From NCBI GenBank assembly GCA_949879765.1, contig CATLBQ010000003.1:46301-110300 (forward strand): a stretch of 64,000 bases of DNA. The letters run 5' to 3'. Below are positions 1 through 12,780 of this stretch, in pieces. The notes under the pieces are model-generated. The model saw only the letters and a program-made list of their open reading frames with translations. It did no database searches and was not told where the DNA came from. Position numbers and translations under genes: made by a program. Positions within the stretch are counted from its first letter, which is position 1. Every line of letters begins with the position of its first letter. The stretch is from an uncultured Bacilli bacterium (lineage in GTDB: Bacteria > Bacillota_I > Bacilli_A > ML615J-28 > CAG-313).

Positions 1-1
1 G

Positions 2-2521
2 AGTAGCAGACATTATTCAATGGTTGCTTTACCTAAGGTGAGTTTTCTTGAGCCAGATGATTATGGTGCATATGTCACTTTGAAATCCATTAAAAATAAT
101 GGTCGGTTGGTTCAACTTTCACCTATTGAAAACGGGCATTATATGTATACATCATCGGAATTATCTACCATATATTCAGCCTATCCCCACTTATTAGAAG
201 AAACACATCGTTTGGCTCATTTGTGTCAAGTAGATATCGTCTTTGGAACATATCAATTGCCATTATATCAAGAGGGATTAGATAGTTTTCAATATTTAAA
301 AGAACTATGTCAAAAAGGGTTAGATAAAAGAATTTCTCAATTCCAGTATCCCTACAACTTGAATACATATTATGAACGCTTGTTTTATGAGTTAAAGGTT
401 ATTCAAAGTATGGGATTTTGTGACTATTTTTTGATAGTATATGATTATGTCAAGTTTGCTAAAAAGAATCATATCTATGTAGGACCTGGTAGAGGTTCTG
501 CTCCAGCGTCACTTGTTGCTTATACATTGGGTATTACAGATATTGATCCTATTTATCACCACTTGTTATTTGAACGTTTCTTGAATCAAGAACGTATTTC
601 TATGCCAGATATTGACATTGATTTTCCAGATGATAGAAGAGATGAAGTAATCCGCTATGTTGGGGAAAAATATGGTAAAGAAAAAGTCGCTCATATTTTA
701 ACATTTGGTACATTTCGAATGAAACTAGCTATCAATGATTGTGCTAGGGTTTATCAATTAAATGATACAAAATTAAAACAAATTTATAAAACAATAGGTG
801 ATCAAGTTAAAATAAGGCCTTATGAGAATGTATCCTTAAAAGAAGTGATTGCAAATAATGACGAACTGATGATGTTGATGGCTAATCATGAAGATATTGA
901 TCGGGTACTTCGTATTGCTGCTAAGATTCAAGACATTCCTCGTAATATTTCTACACATGCGGCAGGAATTGTCATTACACGTTTTGATTTAGTTCATTAT
1001 ACGCCTCTTGATGAAGGTTTAGATGGTATTTATCAAACCCAATATGAAGCAGAAGATTTAGAGGCATTAGGACTTTTAAAAATGGACTTTTTGGGTTTAA
1101 AAAATTTAACCAATATTGCTAAAACAGTATCACTCATTCAAAGAGACATACCACATTTTACATTACCAAAAGATGAAAATGATAAAGCCACGTATCAAAT
1201 GATGGCTTCTGGAGATTTAACTGGTGTCTTTCAATTAGAATCAGCTGGAATGCGTAAATTGATTATGCAACTACACACTTCTCATTTTGATGATATCACC
1301 CAAGCGCTTGCCCTTTATCGACCAGGACCTATGGAGATTATCCCAACATTCATCAAACGTAAATTTGGTCAAGAACAAGTAAGTTATCCTCATCCAGATT
1401 TAAAAAGCATTTTAGATGAAACTTATGGAATGATAGTATATCAAGATCAAATTATGCTGATTGCTTGTCAATTTGCGGGATATAGTTTGGGAAGAGCAGA
1501 TATATTACGTCGAGCAGTGTCTAAAAAGAAAAAAGAAGTACTAGAGGAAGAACGATTAAATTTTGTTCAGTCTTCTATTCATCATGGGTATACCCAAGAA
1601 GATGCCAATATGATTTATGACTATATTGTAAAATTTGCAGATTATGGGTTCAATAAAGCTCATAGTGTGGCTTATGCTAAGGTAGCCTATCTTACAGCTT
1701 ATTTAAAGTGTCATTATTTTGCTTATTATATGTCCACTTTATTGACTTCTTTTATGGCGAGTACAACAGAAGTATTAGAATATACCAAAGAAGCCATTCG
1801 AAAAAAAGTAAATATTCAACCACCACATATCAACGCTAGTCAAGATGAATTTTGTGTAATTGATGGTGCAATTTATTTTCCACTTACCATTATTAGAGGA
1901 TTAGGGGAAATGAAAACAAAGCAGTGTTTAGAAGAAAGAAAAAAAGGATTATTTACCTCATTTGATAACTTTTTAATGCGAACGAAGCATATTTTTGCGA
2001 GTTCTATCATAGAAAATATTATTTATAGTGGTGCATTGGATTGTTTTGGTTTGACAAAAAAAGCAATGATTGAAGGATATCAAGCAATCATTGATAAATC
2101 AGAATATCACTTTATCAAAGATATGTTAGAAGGAAGTTATACGGATGAAGAATTTTCTTATGGAGTGTTACAGACTAAGGAATTAGAAGTATTGGGCATT
2201 AACCTAGTTTATAATTTCTTCCGTCAATTTGCTTCATTTTATACACAGTATCATCTTCAAAAAATATTAGAAATTAAAGAAAATCAACCGACCCATACCA
2301 TAGGAATAATCAAAAAAATAAAAGAAATTACAACCAAGCAAAATGAAATTATGGCGTTTATTGAATTAATGGATGATGAATCTAGTATTGAACTCGTCTT
2401 TTTTCCGAAGGTTTATCAAGAAGCACGCCCACTGACGACGGGAAGTATTGTAATGGTTAGTGGAACATCACAAAGAAGAGTAACCCTTCAGGTGGTTGTC
2501 AAACATATCAAAAAAATATAA
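2..2521 (+). CDS. dnaE: DNA polymerase III subunit alpha (DnaE), 5' end outside window
   Basis: ORF is open to the left edge; contains GPGRGSAPASLVAYTLGITDIDP, PDIDIDFPDDRRDEVIRYV, FNKAHSVAYAKVAYLTAYLK motifs; C-terminal OB-like domain. Confidence 0.95.
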   Translation, partial: SSRHYSMVALPKVSFLEPDDYGAYVTLKSIKNNGRLVQLSPIENGHYMYTSSELSTIYSAYPHLLEETHRLAHLCQVDIVFGTYQLPLYQEGLDSFQYLKELCQKGLDKRISQFQYPYNLNTYYERLFYELKVIQSMGFCDYFLIVYDYVKFAKKNHIYVGPGRGSAPASLVAYTLGITDIDPIYHHLLFERFLNQERISMPDIDIDFPDDRRDEVIRYVGEKYGKEKVAHILTFGTFRMKLAINDCARVYQLNDTKLKQIYKTIGDQVKIRPYENVSLKEVIANNDELMMLMANHEDIDRVLRIAAKIQDIPRNISTHAAGIVITRFDLVHYTPLDEGLDGIYQTQYEAEDLEALGLLKMDFLGLKNLTNIAKTVSLIQRDIPHFTLPKDENDKATYQMMASGDLTGVFQLESAGMRKLIMQLHTSHFDDITQALALYRPGPMEIIPTFIKRKFGQEQVSYPHPDLKSILDETYGMIVYQDQIMLIACQFAGYSLGRADILRRAVSKKKKEVLEEERLNFVQSSIHHGYTQEDANMIYDYIVKFADYGFNKAHSVAYAKVAYLTAYLKCHYFAYYMSTLLTSFMASTTEVLEYTKEAIRKKVNIQPPHINASQDEFCVIDGAIYFPLTIIRGLGEMKTKQCLEERKKGLFTSFDNFLMRTKHIFASSIIENIIYSGALDCFGLTKKAMIEGYQAIIDKSEYHFIKDMLEGSYTDEEFSYGVLQTKELEVLGINLVYNFFRQFASFYTQYHLQKILEIKENQPTHTIGIIKKIKEITTKQNEIMAFIELMDDESSIELVFFPKVYQEARPLTTGSIVMVSGTSQRRVTLQVVVKHIKKI

Positions 2522-2532
2522 GGAGAAATAGT

Positions 2533-3408
2533 ATGAGAGTACTTTGCTTTGACATTGGTGGCACAAATATCAAATATGGTGTCATTGATCAAGAACAATT
2601 TTTAGAAAAGGGTTTATTTGATACAGATGCCCATTTAGGTAAGACATATTTAACCAATAAATTAGTAGATATAGCTAAACAAATGAAAGAAAAATATCAA
2701 ATAGAAGGTGTGGGTATTTCTTGTGCAGGTAGTGTAGATTTTGAACATGCCTATATTCATACTGCACCAGACGCACTTCCTGAATTTTCTGATTGGGATT
2801 TTAGAACAATTTTTAAAGAAGAAGTGGGGCTAGATTGTATCGCAGATAATGATGTCAATAGTTTTGCAAAAGCAGAGTGTGTAAGTGGAGCAGGAAAAGA
2901 TTATGATCATTTTATCGTGATTACAGTTGGCACTGGAATTGGTGGTGCCATTGTTATGAATGATGAGATTTGGCGTGGAAAAAATTATAACGCAGGGGAA
3001 GTAGGAAGAATATTAATTGGAAATGCCAAATGGGAAAGTGTAGCATCGACTTCTGCTTTAATCAAAGAAGCAAAACGAGCTGGATTAGATGTCAATAATG
3101 GTATAGAATTATTTCAGTTATATGATAATCATGACCCGATTGCGATGGCAGTCGTTAGTCGATTTTATGATTTACTAGGGATTGGTATGGCGAATTTGGT
3201 GTATGCATTTAATCCTGAGGCCATCATTATTGGTGGAGGTATCTCTAAAAGAGAAACTTTTTCAAGCGATGTAGAAAAATTTATGAATTCTCATTTATTA
3301 TCAGGATTTCGATATACCGCAAAAGTACATACGGCTAAATTTAGAAACGATGGGGGTATGATGGGTGCTTATTTTAACTTTATAGAGTATAAGGAGAAGA
3401 ATAAATAA
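2533..3408 (+). CDS. ROK family sugar kinase (glucokinase-like)
   Basis: N-terminal DIGGTNIKYG phosphate motif, VGTGIGGAIV, INPEAIIIGGGIS-type ROK signature. Confidence 0.85.
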   Translation: MRVLCFDIGGTNIKYGVIDQEQFLEKGLFDTDAHLGKTYLTNKLVDIAKQMKEKYQIEGVGISCAGSVDFEHAYIHTAPDALPEFSDWDFRTIFKEEVGLDCIADNDVNSFAKAECVSGAGKDYDHFIVITVGTGIGGAIVMNDEIWRGKNYNAGEVGRILIGNAKWESVASTSALIKEAKRAGLDVNNGIELFQLYDNHDPIAMAVVSRFYDLLGIGMANLVYAFNPEAIIIGGGISKRETFSSDVEKFMNSHLLSGFRYTAKVHTAKFRNDGGMMGAYFNFIEYKEKNK

Positions 3409-5120
3409 TGGATCAAAAAACATTACAAAAAGTAAGTATGTGGACTAATTTTAAGGAATTAGACCAGGATTTAAAGGATGAATTAGAAAATTTAATGCAA
3501 GATGAAACCGCATTGATGGATGCTTTTTATCAAGATATTGCCTTTGGTACGGGTGGATTAAGAGGAATTTTAGGCGTAGGTACCAACCGAATGAATATAT
3601 ATGTTGTTCGAAAATCAACACTAGGCTTTTTAAACTATATGATGAAAAAATATCCGAATATTCAACATCAAGGCGTAGCTATTTCATATGATTGTAGAAA
3701 AAATTCTTACTTATTTGCCAAGCATGCGGCAGAAGTTATTGCAAGTCGTGGTGTAAAAGCATATCTATATACATCTATTCGTTCTACTCCTCAGTTAAGT
3801 TATACTGTTCGATATTTGCAATGTGTAGGCGGAATTATGATTACTGCGAGCCATAATCCACCTATATATAATGGATATAAAATCTATGATCATGAGGGGT
3901 GTCAGTTGGTTCCAGAACTTGCTGATCAAGTAATTGAAGAAATCAATCAAATCGATGATATGTTTCATATTGAAACAAAGCCTTTTGATGAACTCGTTTC
4001 AGAAGGGCTGATTGAATGGATTGATCAAGCGGTAGATGATTCTTATTTACAAGCAGTAAAAACAGTCCCTGTTCAATCTGTAGAAAAAAGTAATATTCGT
4101 ATTGTATACACACCTTTGCATGGTACTGGTGCAACGCATATGGTAAATCTATTAGAATCGAGCGGTTACAGTGTATATCCTGTGACTGAACAGATGGTAC
4201 CAGATGGCAATTTTAGCACGCTTCAATCTCCTAATCCAGAAGAAGCAAGTGCATTTGAATATGCCATTCGGTTAGGGAAAGAAAAAGATGCAGATATTTT
4301 AATTGCGACTGATCCTGATGCGGATAGAATGGGCATTGCCGCAAAAAATGCTGAAGGTGAATATGTATTATTAACGGGAAATCAAACAGGAGCGATTTTA
4401 TTAGATTATTTGGGTAAATTTAAAAAACTAAATAAACAAGGGGTTGTTTTTAATACGATTGTTACATCGAATTTAGCAAAAGCGATTTGTGACAAATATC
4501 AACTCAAATTGATCCAAACCTTAACGGGATTTAAATATATTGGTGAACAAGCTGCTAAGTTAGAAGGAACCAATGAAGCATTCTTCTTTGGATACGAAGA
4601 GTCTTATGGATATGTGATTAGAGATTTTGTACGGGATAAAGATTCATTTCAAGCTACATTATTGCTTGCGGAAGTGGCTTCCTATTATAAATCACAGGGT
4701 AAAACATTAATCCAAGTATTAGAAAATTTATTTGAAGAATTTGGTTATTATTTAGAAGGTGTGCATAACATCTCTTTAGTAGGACTTGAAGGTAGTGTAA
4801 AAATTGAAAAAATTATGCGATATTTTCAAAATGCCAATTTACAAAATATTGCTGGTAAACACATACAAGTGTTTGAAGACTATGAACAATCTATTCGTAT
4901 CAGTGATGGGGTAACTTCTTCGTTAACACTTCCTCAATCATTTGTTTTAAAATATATTTTTGATGATGGAGGATGGTTTGTACTTAGACCATCTGGAACT
5001 GAACCAAAATTAAAAATATATATAGCGATTAAAGCAGATACAAAACAAGAAGCAGAGTCTTTAGTAGCTACATTAAAACAAGAAATTTTACAAATGATTG
5101 ATTCGATTGAGGAGGCATAA
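3408..5120 (+). CDS. phosphoglucomutase/phosphomannomutase (alpha-D-phosphohexomutase)
   Basis: [13 protein letters not shown] phosphoserine loop, [10 protein letters not shown] metal loop, FGYEESYGY sugar loop, [12 protein letters not shown] phosphate loop. Confidence 0.93.
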   Translation: MDQKTLQKVSMWTNFKELDQDLKDELENLMQDETALMDAFYQDIAFGTGGLRGILGVGTNRMNIYVVRKSTLGFLNYMMKKYPNIQHQGVAISYDCRKNSYLFAKHAAEVIASRGVKAYLYTSIRSTPQLSYTVRYLQCVGGIMITASHNPPIYNGYKIYDHEGCQLVPELADQVIEEINQIDDMFHIETKPFDELVSEGLIEWIDQAVDDSYLQAVKTVPVQSVEKSNIRIVYTPLHGTGATHMVNLLESSGYSVYPVTEQMVPDGNFSTLQSPNPEEASAFEYAIRLGKEKDADILIATDPDADRMGIAAKNAEGEYVLLTGNQTGAILLDYLGKFKKLNKQGVVFNTIVTSNLAKAICDKYQLKLIQTLTGFKYIGEQAAKLEGTNEAFFFGYEESYGYVIRDFVRDKDSFQATLLLAEVASYYKSQGKTLIQVLENLFEEFGYYLEGVHNISLVGLEGSVKIEKIMRYFQNANLQNIAGKHIQVFEDYEQSIRISDGVTSSLTLPQSFVLKYIFDDGGWFVLRPSGTEPKLKIYIAIKADTKQEAESLVATLKQEILQMIDSIEEA

Positions 5121-5122
5121 AT

Positions 5123-6442
5123 ATGTTAAATATCAATTATAAAAATGTATTGGGTTTTATAACAGAAGAGAAAATAAAAGAGAATGAATCCGTTGTATTA
5201 GAAGCCAAAAAAACCCTTCTTGAAAAAACTGGAAAAGGGAATGATTTTTTAGGATGGGTTGAATATCCAAATCAGTATGACCAAATAGAGTTTGAAAAAA
5301 TCAAACAAGCTGCAACGAAAATTAGAAAAGATAGCGAGGTATTGGTGGTCATTGGCATAGGGGGTTCTTACCTAGGAGCAAAAGCAGTAATCGAGGCATT
5401 ACAACCTTATTTTCCAAAAGAAAAATCATTGGAAATCATTTTTGCTGGAAACTCTCTTTCTGCACCCTATCATAAAGAATTATTAGATTATTTGGAAGAT
5501 AAAGATTTTTCAATTAATGTTATTTCTAAATCAGGCACTACGACAGAACCAGCGATAGCCTTTAGACTATACAAAGCTTTATTGACCAAAAAATATCAAG
5601 GCGGTGCAGCCGAACGAATCTATGCAACAACAGATAAAGAAAAAGGAGCACTTAGAAACTTAGCTATTGAGGAAGGGTATACTACCTTTGTTGTTCCAGA
5701 TGATGTAGGTGGTAGATATTCTTGGTTTACAGCAGTTGGTCTTCTTCCAATTGCTTGTGCGGGAATTGATATTGATGTATTAATGCAAGGAGCAAAAGTT
5801 GCATATCAAGATGCGGTTACCAAACCTTATTTAGAAAATCCTGCTCTTCTTTATGCAAGTATTCGAAATTTATTGTATCAAAAAGGAAAAATAGCAGAAG
5901 TGCTAGTTACCTTTGAACCAAAGGTATCCTTTGTCAGTGAGTGGTGGAAACAATTATATGGTGAATCGGAGGGAAAAGACCATCAAGGTATTTTTCCAGC
6001 AAGCCTTGTATATTCAACCGATTTGCATTCGATGGGCCAATATATCCAAGATGGAAAACGAGTGATGTTTGAAACTGTAATCAATATTGATAAGCCATCT
6101 TCAAATATTGTTCTTCAAAAGGAACCAACAGATTTAGATGGACTGAACTATTTAGAAGGAAGAAATTTAGATAGCGTTGCAAAACAAGCTATGCAAGGCA
6201 CGATTCTTGCTCATGTGGATGGCGAAGTTCCTAATTTGGTATTGAATATAGAACAATTAGATGCGTATCACTTGGGCTATTTACTTTACTTCTTTATGTT
6301 TGCTTGTGGTGTAAGCGGATATATATTAGGCGTTAATCCATTTAATCAGCCAGGTGTAGAAGATTATAAAAAGAATATGTTTGCTCTTTTAGGTAAACCT
6401 GGATATGAAGCACTTCTTGAAAAATTAAAAGAAAGATTATAA
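5123..6442 (+). CDS. pgi: glucose-6-phosphate isomerase
   Basis: [62 protein letters not shown]. Confidence 0.95.
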   Translation: MLNINYKNVLGFITEEKIKENESVVLEAKKTLLEKTGKGNDFLGWVEYPNQYDQIEFEKIKQAATKIRKDSEVLVVIGIGGSYLGAKAVIEALQPYFPKEKSLEIIFAGNSLSAPYHKELLDYLEDKDFSINVISKSGTTTEPAIAFRLYKALLTKKYQGGAAERIYATTDKEKGALRNLAIEEGYTTFVVPDDVGGRYSWFTAVGLLPIACAGIDIDVLMQGAKVAYQDAVTKPYLENPALLYASIRNLLYQKGKIAEVLVTFEPKVSFVSEWWKQLYGESEGKDHQGIFPASLVYSTDLHSMGQYIQDGKRVMFETVINIDKPSSNIVLQKEPTDLDGLNYLEGRNLDSVAKQAMQGTILAHVDGEVPNLVLNIEQLDAYHLGYLLYFFMFACGVSGYILGVNPFNQPGVEDYKKNMFALLGKPGYEALLEKLKERL

Positions 6443-6447
6443 AAAAG

Positions 6448-6494
6448 AAAACATATACAAGTTGAAGAGAATAAGGCTTGTATATGTTTTTTAT
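6448..6494 (+). terminator. intrinsic terminator after pgi
   Basis: AACATATACAAG ... CTTGTATATGTT inverted repeat followed by T-run. Confidence 0.75.
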
Positions 6495-6568
6495 ATGGCT
6501 AGTCTAAAAAGTAATATCTATTGAAAAAAGGGTCAAAATATGGTATAATAAATAAAAATATCATATAG

Positions 6569-8651
<2,083 letters not shown>

Positions 8652-8697
8652 AAAGATGAAAAATGTAGGATATTAATGTTAAATAAAAGAATATATC

Positions 8698-8726
8698 TTG
8701 ACTGATGCACTTAAAAAGCGTATAAT
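8698..8726 (+). promoter_or_regulatory. sigma-A type promoter with no intact downstream gene
   Basis: TTGACT-17 bp-TATAAT. Confidence 0.75.
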
Positions 8727-8742
8727 AAAATACTAGAGACAA

Positions 8743-9375
8743 TCAAATTTTTCCTAAATGTTCACCCAATTTATTTAATAAGGATGTTTTATAATCCATT
8801 AAAGAATGGGATATCGATTCAATGTGATTGTCGCATCTTTATGTCCTAAAATTTCCGAAAGTGTTTTGACATCTATGCCGAGTTCTAAAGCGCGTGTAGC
8901 AAAAGTGTGTCTTAAAGCATGGAAATTTTTATAAGGGATTTGACAACGCTCTAGAAGACTTTGAAAGGTTCTTTGATAAGAACGACTCGATATAATATTA
9001 CCACGCTTAGTGGATAAAACATATATAGAATGATGCGTTCTTTTTTGCTCCTTTAATAAGAGAAGTAGTTCTTTAGAAAGAGGAATTGTCCGGTTGGATT
9101 GTTTTGTCTTAGGGGAATCGATATATTTTGTATATTTTCCATTTTGACAAACAAAGGACACTGTTTTGTTGATGGTTAACCAACCACGTTCAAAACCAAT
9201 ATCTGTCCAAGGCAAAGCAAGTAATTCACCTAGACGAATGCCTGTATATAAGCAAATGAGAATACCAATATAGTTCTTATGGGGATGATGTAAACAAAAA
9301 TGTTCTTTATTAGATATAACACTAATGGATGGTGCCTTTTTATATGAAAATGGTGTGGGAATGTTTCAATTATTT
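8743..9375 (-). pseudogene. tyrosine recombinase/integrase remnant (N-terminus missing, C-terminal frameshift)
   Basis: Tyrosine recombinase motifs TGIRLGELLALPWTDI, ALRHTFATRALELGIDVKTLSEILGHKDATITLNRY; just past RY the frame shifts (RYPIL*), while the adjacent frame continues HSLMDYKTSLLNKLGEHLGKI* to 8743. Confidence 0.85.
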
Positions 9376-10089
9376 GATGAAGAACATCGAAATACTATTT
9401 TGGAATCTAGTCAATTAGAAGTCGGTATTTTAGAAATTAAATTGACACTTGGTTATGGAAAAGGAAAAGTAAATATATATGGCAAACAAGAAGATGGAGA
9501 TTGGGAATGGGTAGATACAATAGATGTAGATGATTATGAATATCAAGAATATAGTGTTTCGTTTGATACAGGCAAACATTATCAATATTTTAGAATAGAT
9601 AATGTTTCTTTAAATGAAATACGATGTAAGAATATCTATTATAAAGGCAGTCTCTATGGAATGGAGTATATCATTAATACACAATCACGTGAATTGGTAG
9701 AAGAAAAAATAAATGACAATATTACCAAATATAAAGTCTATCGTGATATTGTAGGTGATATGAGACATGAAGGCAAACATTTTATTTTAGCAGTGCAGTA
9801 TAAGCAAAACAATCAAATTGTAGAAAATTTGCTTCCTTCGTCCATTCGCATCAATGATACATCCTACTTTGCTTTAGATGGGGATAAATCAGGAAGAAAT
9901 ATAGCTTATTTTGATTTAACTGATATTTTATATTCTGAGATGGCACTTGCAAAAAATGATTTGCTTTCAATTATGTTTACGCTAGAGCATCCAGCAGAAT
10001 ATGCGGTTTATGCGGTAGAACTATTAGAAGTATCTCTTCCACAAAAGCCAGCAATGTCTGAAGTACGATATGTGTATCAAATAGATTGA
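9325..10089 (+). pseudogene. 3' fragment of an unknown (beta-rich) protein gene; possibly an intact small ORF
   Basis: No RBS or signal peptide at the ATG; the frame is open upstream into the integrase remnant; normal stop and terminator. Confidence 0.5.
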
Positions 10090-10092
10090 ATA

Positions 10093-10122
10093 AAAAACCC
10101 TTTTTAAAAAGGGTTTTTTCTC
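10093..10122 (+). terminator. intrinsic terminator
   Basis: AAAAAACCCTTTTTAAAAAGGGTTTTTTC. Confidence 0.8.
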
Positions 10123-10194
10123 ATATTCAAGTATATGATTTTTATTATTATGCGAATAGGAGACGATAAGAAAAATGTCATAAAAGATAAATAT

Positions 10195-10223
10195 TTGACT
10201 AAATTTGAATTATTTGGTATAAT
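10195..10223 (+). promoter_or_regulatory. sigma-A promoter of a leader RNA
   Basis: TTGACT-17 bp-TATAAT. Confidence 0.75.
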
Positions 10224-10514
10224 TCATGCAGGGAAAAGCCTATATGCAAAGATAGTTTGAATAGAGAATGGGAATATCTATTCATTATTATAATATGAAA
10301 TATAAAGTATTATGTAGAGAACTCTCTTAGCAATAGGAGGGGGTTTTTTGTTTTTTATATAGATAAAAGTCATTTTTCATAAATGTTCTTTTATGTTTGA
10401 AAGGGGGGAAAATCATGAGATATTATCTTATATTTTTAGTTATCGTCATCTAGAAAATAATAAAGTTAAAATCAAACATTTTACAATTTAAACTAAATAG
10501 GGGAGGAAATAGAA

Positions 10515-12689
10515 ATGAAAAAAATTGTGAAAAAATTATTAACATTAACTTTATTACTAGCTTGTCTTACTTTTGTGACAGGAAAATTCGCTAATGTATT
10601 TGCGGCACCGGTAGTACCAACTGACTTTACGACGATTTCGACAAATAAAACGACCGAAATTCTTTCTAATATGGATAAGAATTTTGGAGTATTCCAATTT
10701 TCTGGTAGTACAGGATTTGTGAATATTACATTAAAAGCAACCAAAACTAGTGGGGAAGTTACTTATCCAGTAGATGCTATTCAAGTCAAAGATGCCAATT
10801 ATCAATTGATGAAAAAACTAGATGTTGCAGGATATGATATGATTGCAACTAACGATAATGTCAATAACTTAAGTGTTGAATTGCCAAAAGCAGCAAAATA
10901 TTATATAGAAATCAATTATAATACAGCTAATTTGACATCATTAACTTTAACTGTTGAGAATGCTGGGTCTTTAGCTAATATCACTGATATTAATATGTTT
11001 GATTATAATAATCCTGCGACTTTTACAGCAAATCTTATTCAACAAGGTGTAGCAGGTGATAAGGTAAAAGCAGTTTCTGTAAAACAACCTGGTAGATTTG
11101 AAATCAAAAGCACAGTTACTGGTACATTATCAAATGATTATATTTTGGCAGTATTTAAAGTAGGTAGAACTCCTCAACTTGTTTCTATTTATACAACTCG
11201 TGCAAGTTCTACAAAAACACTAGATTTGGCAACTGGTACATATTATATTGGATATTTTAATCTATCTAATCCAGCTACCATTCGTCTAGATATGACTAGA
11301 AAAGTCACTTCTTCAGTTACCAATATGTTAATGACTGATCCACGTAAAGGTTTAACAGGAAGTGAAATTACAGTCAATGAAAAAAATAGCACAACAAAGA
11401 GTTATAATCAATCATTTATTACAGAAGGATTCACGCGTTTAATTTTCATGGAAGCCACTGCACCAAGTCAATCACGTTTAGACTATAATTGGTATAGTAG
11501 TAATACTAAAGTGGCGACAGTTAGTGCATATGGTACCGTTTTAGCTTTACCAATTACAAGTTCAAGTGAAACTGTAAAAATTGTTGCGGTATACAAGAAT
11601 AATCCTGCGATTACATATATAAGAGAATTTACTATTCTTCAAGATACAAGTATTAGTATGATTGATATACCAGTATCTATGACAGCAGCAGCAGATTCTG
11701 AAATTTATATCGATTTAAGTCAAGTAGATGTACCAATTAATATATTGTCTGATTATAATTGGCGTTCTACAAAACCAGCAGATATTACAGTTACAAGTTG
11801 GGGATTAATGAAAATAGAAAAATCTGCATTAGGAAAAACAATAACTATTACAGGTTCTTATAAATATAATCCACGTGTTAGAATTGTTCTTTCTGTATTT
11901 GTTACCTTGGCTTTATCTGGATATGAAAAAGAATATAATCCTAGTCTTTGGAATGGAAAAACTCAATCTTACAATAATTGTTATGCTTATGCATTGAACA
12001 ATCAAGTATATCCTGGAACAAATAATCTTTGGCTTATGCAACAACCTGGTGAATATGCAAATAATTGGGCAACCAATTTTACAAATGAGGCTGAAATGAG
12101 AGCGGCTGTAGCAAGTGATTTTGCAAAATATAATGAAGATTTTGGGACAAATCTTGTATTTCAACCTATTGGAAAATATGACGTATGTCCTGCAGGTACA
12201 TATAAAGTAGCATTAGTAGCATATAGTAATAATTTGGATTACCATTGGTATCGTCAAGATGCAGATGGATATTGGTCTCACAAACCTGGTAGAACTGCAG
12301 TTACAAGATATGATAATAGTGGAAACCTCATTGTTGACCCAGAAACAGCAGATAGAGGTGGATATGATTTATTCTTAGGTTTCTATGCAGTGTCTGGATG
12401 GGATAATATGTATCAAGTAACTGCTTCTGGTACATTAGCTGTTTCAAAATTGCAACACCCAATTTATGGTGTAAATACAGTTCCAACTGTTTCATCTTCA
12501 TTGATGGCTCAATTGTCAGTGGGTATGACAATTGATCAAGTAGTTGATGTATTAGGTACAGCTGGTCAATCTGTAGGTAGTGGTGCGATTATCCATCAAT
12601 ATGCAACAACTGCTCAAGATAACGTTCAAATTCGCTATGCATTAAATGACAATGGTCAATATGTAGTTGCTGCGATTTTAAATAAATAA
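10515..12689 (+). CDS. large secreted protein: BIG2-like Ig modules, putative Cys-His peptidase-like domain, C-terminal SmpA/BLIP-like domain
   Basis: Signal peptide with AxA (NVFAAP); SSNTKVATVSAYGTVLAL BIG2-like; NNCYAYALN ... DYHWYRQDADGYWSHKPG; C-terminal LSVGMTIDQVVDVLGTAG. Confidence 0.7.
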   Translation: MKKIVKKLLTLTLLLACLTFVTGKFANVFAAPVVPTDFTTISTNKTTEILSNMDKNFGVFQFSGSTGFVNITLKATKTSGEVTYPVDAIQVKDANYQLMKKLDVAGYDMIATNDNVNNLSVELPKAAKYYIEINYNTANLTSLTLTVENAGSLANITDINMFDYNNPATFTANLIQQGVAGDKVKAVSVKQPGRFEIKSTVTGTLSNDYILAVFKVGRTPQLVSIYTTRASSTKTLDLATGTYYIGYFNLSNPATIRLDMTRKVTSSVTNMLMTDPRKGLTGSEITVNEKNSTTKSYNQSFITEGFTRLIFMEATAPSQSRLDYNWYSSNTKVATVSAYGTVLALPITSSSETVKIVAVYKNNPAITYIREFTILQDTSISMIDIPVSMTAAADSEIYIDLSQVDVPINILSDYNWRSTKPADITVTSWGLMKIEKSALGKTITITGSYKYNPRVRIVLSVFVTLALSGYEKEYNPSLWNGKTQSYNNCYAYALNNQVYPGTNNLWLMQQPGEYANNWATNFTNEAEMRAAVASDFAKYNEDFGTNLVFQPIGKYDVCPAGTYKVALVAYSNNLDYHWYRQDADGYWSHKPGRTAVTRYDNSGNLIVDPETADRGGYDLFLGFYAVSGWDNMYQVTASGTLAVSKLQHPIYGVNTVPTVSSSLMAQLSVGMTIDQVVDVLGTAGQSVGSGAIIHQYATTAQDNVQIRYALNDNGQYVVAAILNK

Positions 12690-12705
12690 AGATCCATCAT
12701 ATAAT

Positions 12706-12741
12706 AGAAGAGGTGATATGAAAATATCATCTCTTTTTCTT
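12706..12741 (+). terminator. intrinsic terminator
   Basis: AGAGGTGATAT gaaa ATATCATCTCT + T-rich tail. Confidence 0.8.
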
Positions 12742-12780
12742 TTAGTCATAGTTGAATTTATTTTTTCATAAAATGAATGG

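Noticed and set aside
10224-10351. Possible c-di-GMP-I riboswitch (GGGAAAA...GCAAAG)
   Set aside because: Fragments resemble the class but the conserved core and tetraloop/receptor could not be aligned; left as unclassified leader
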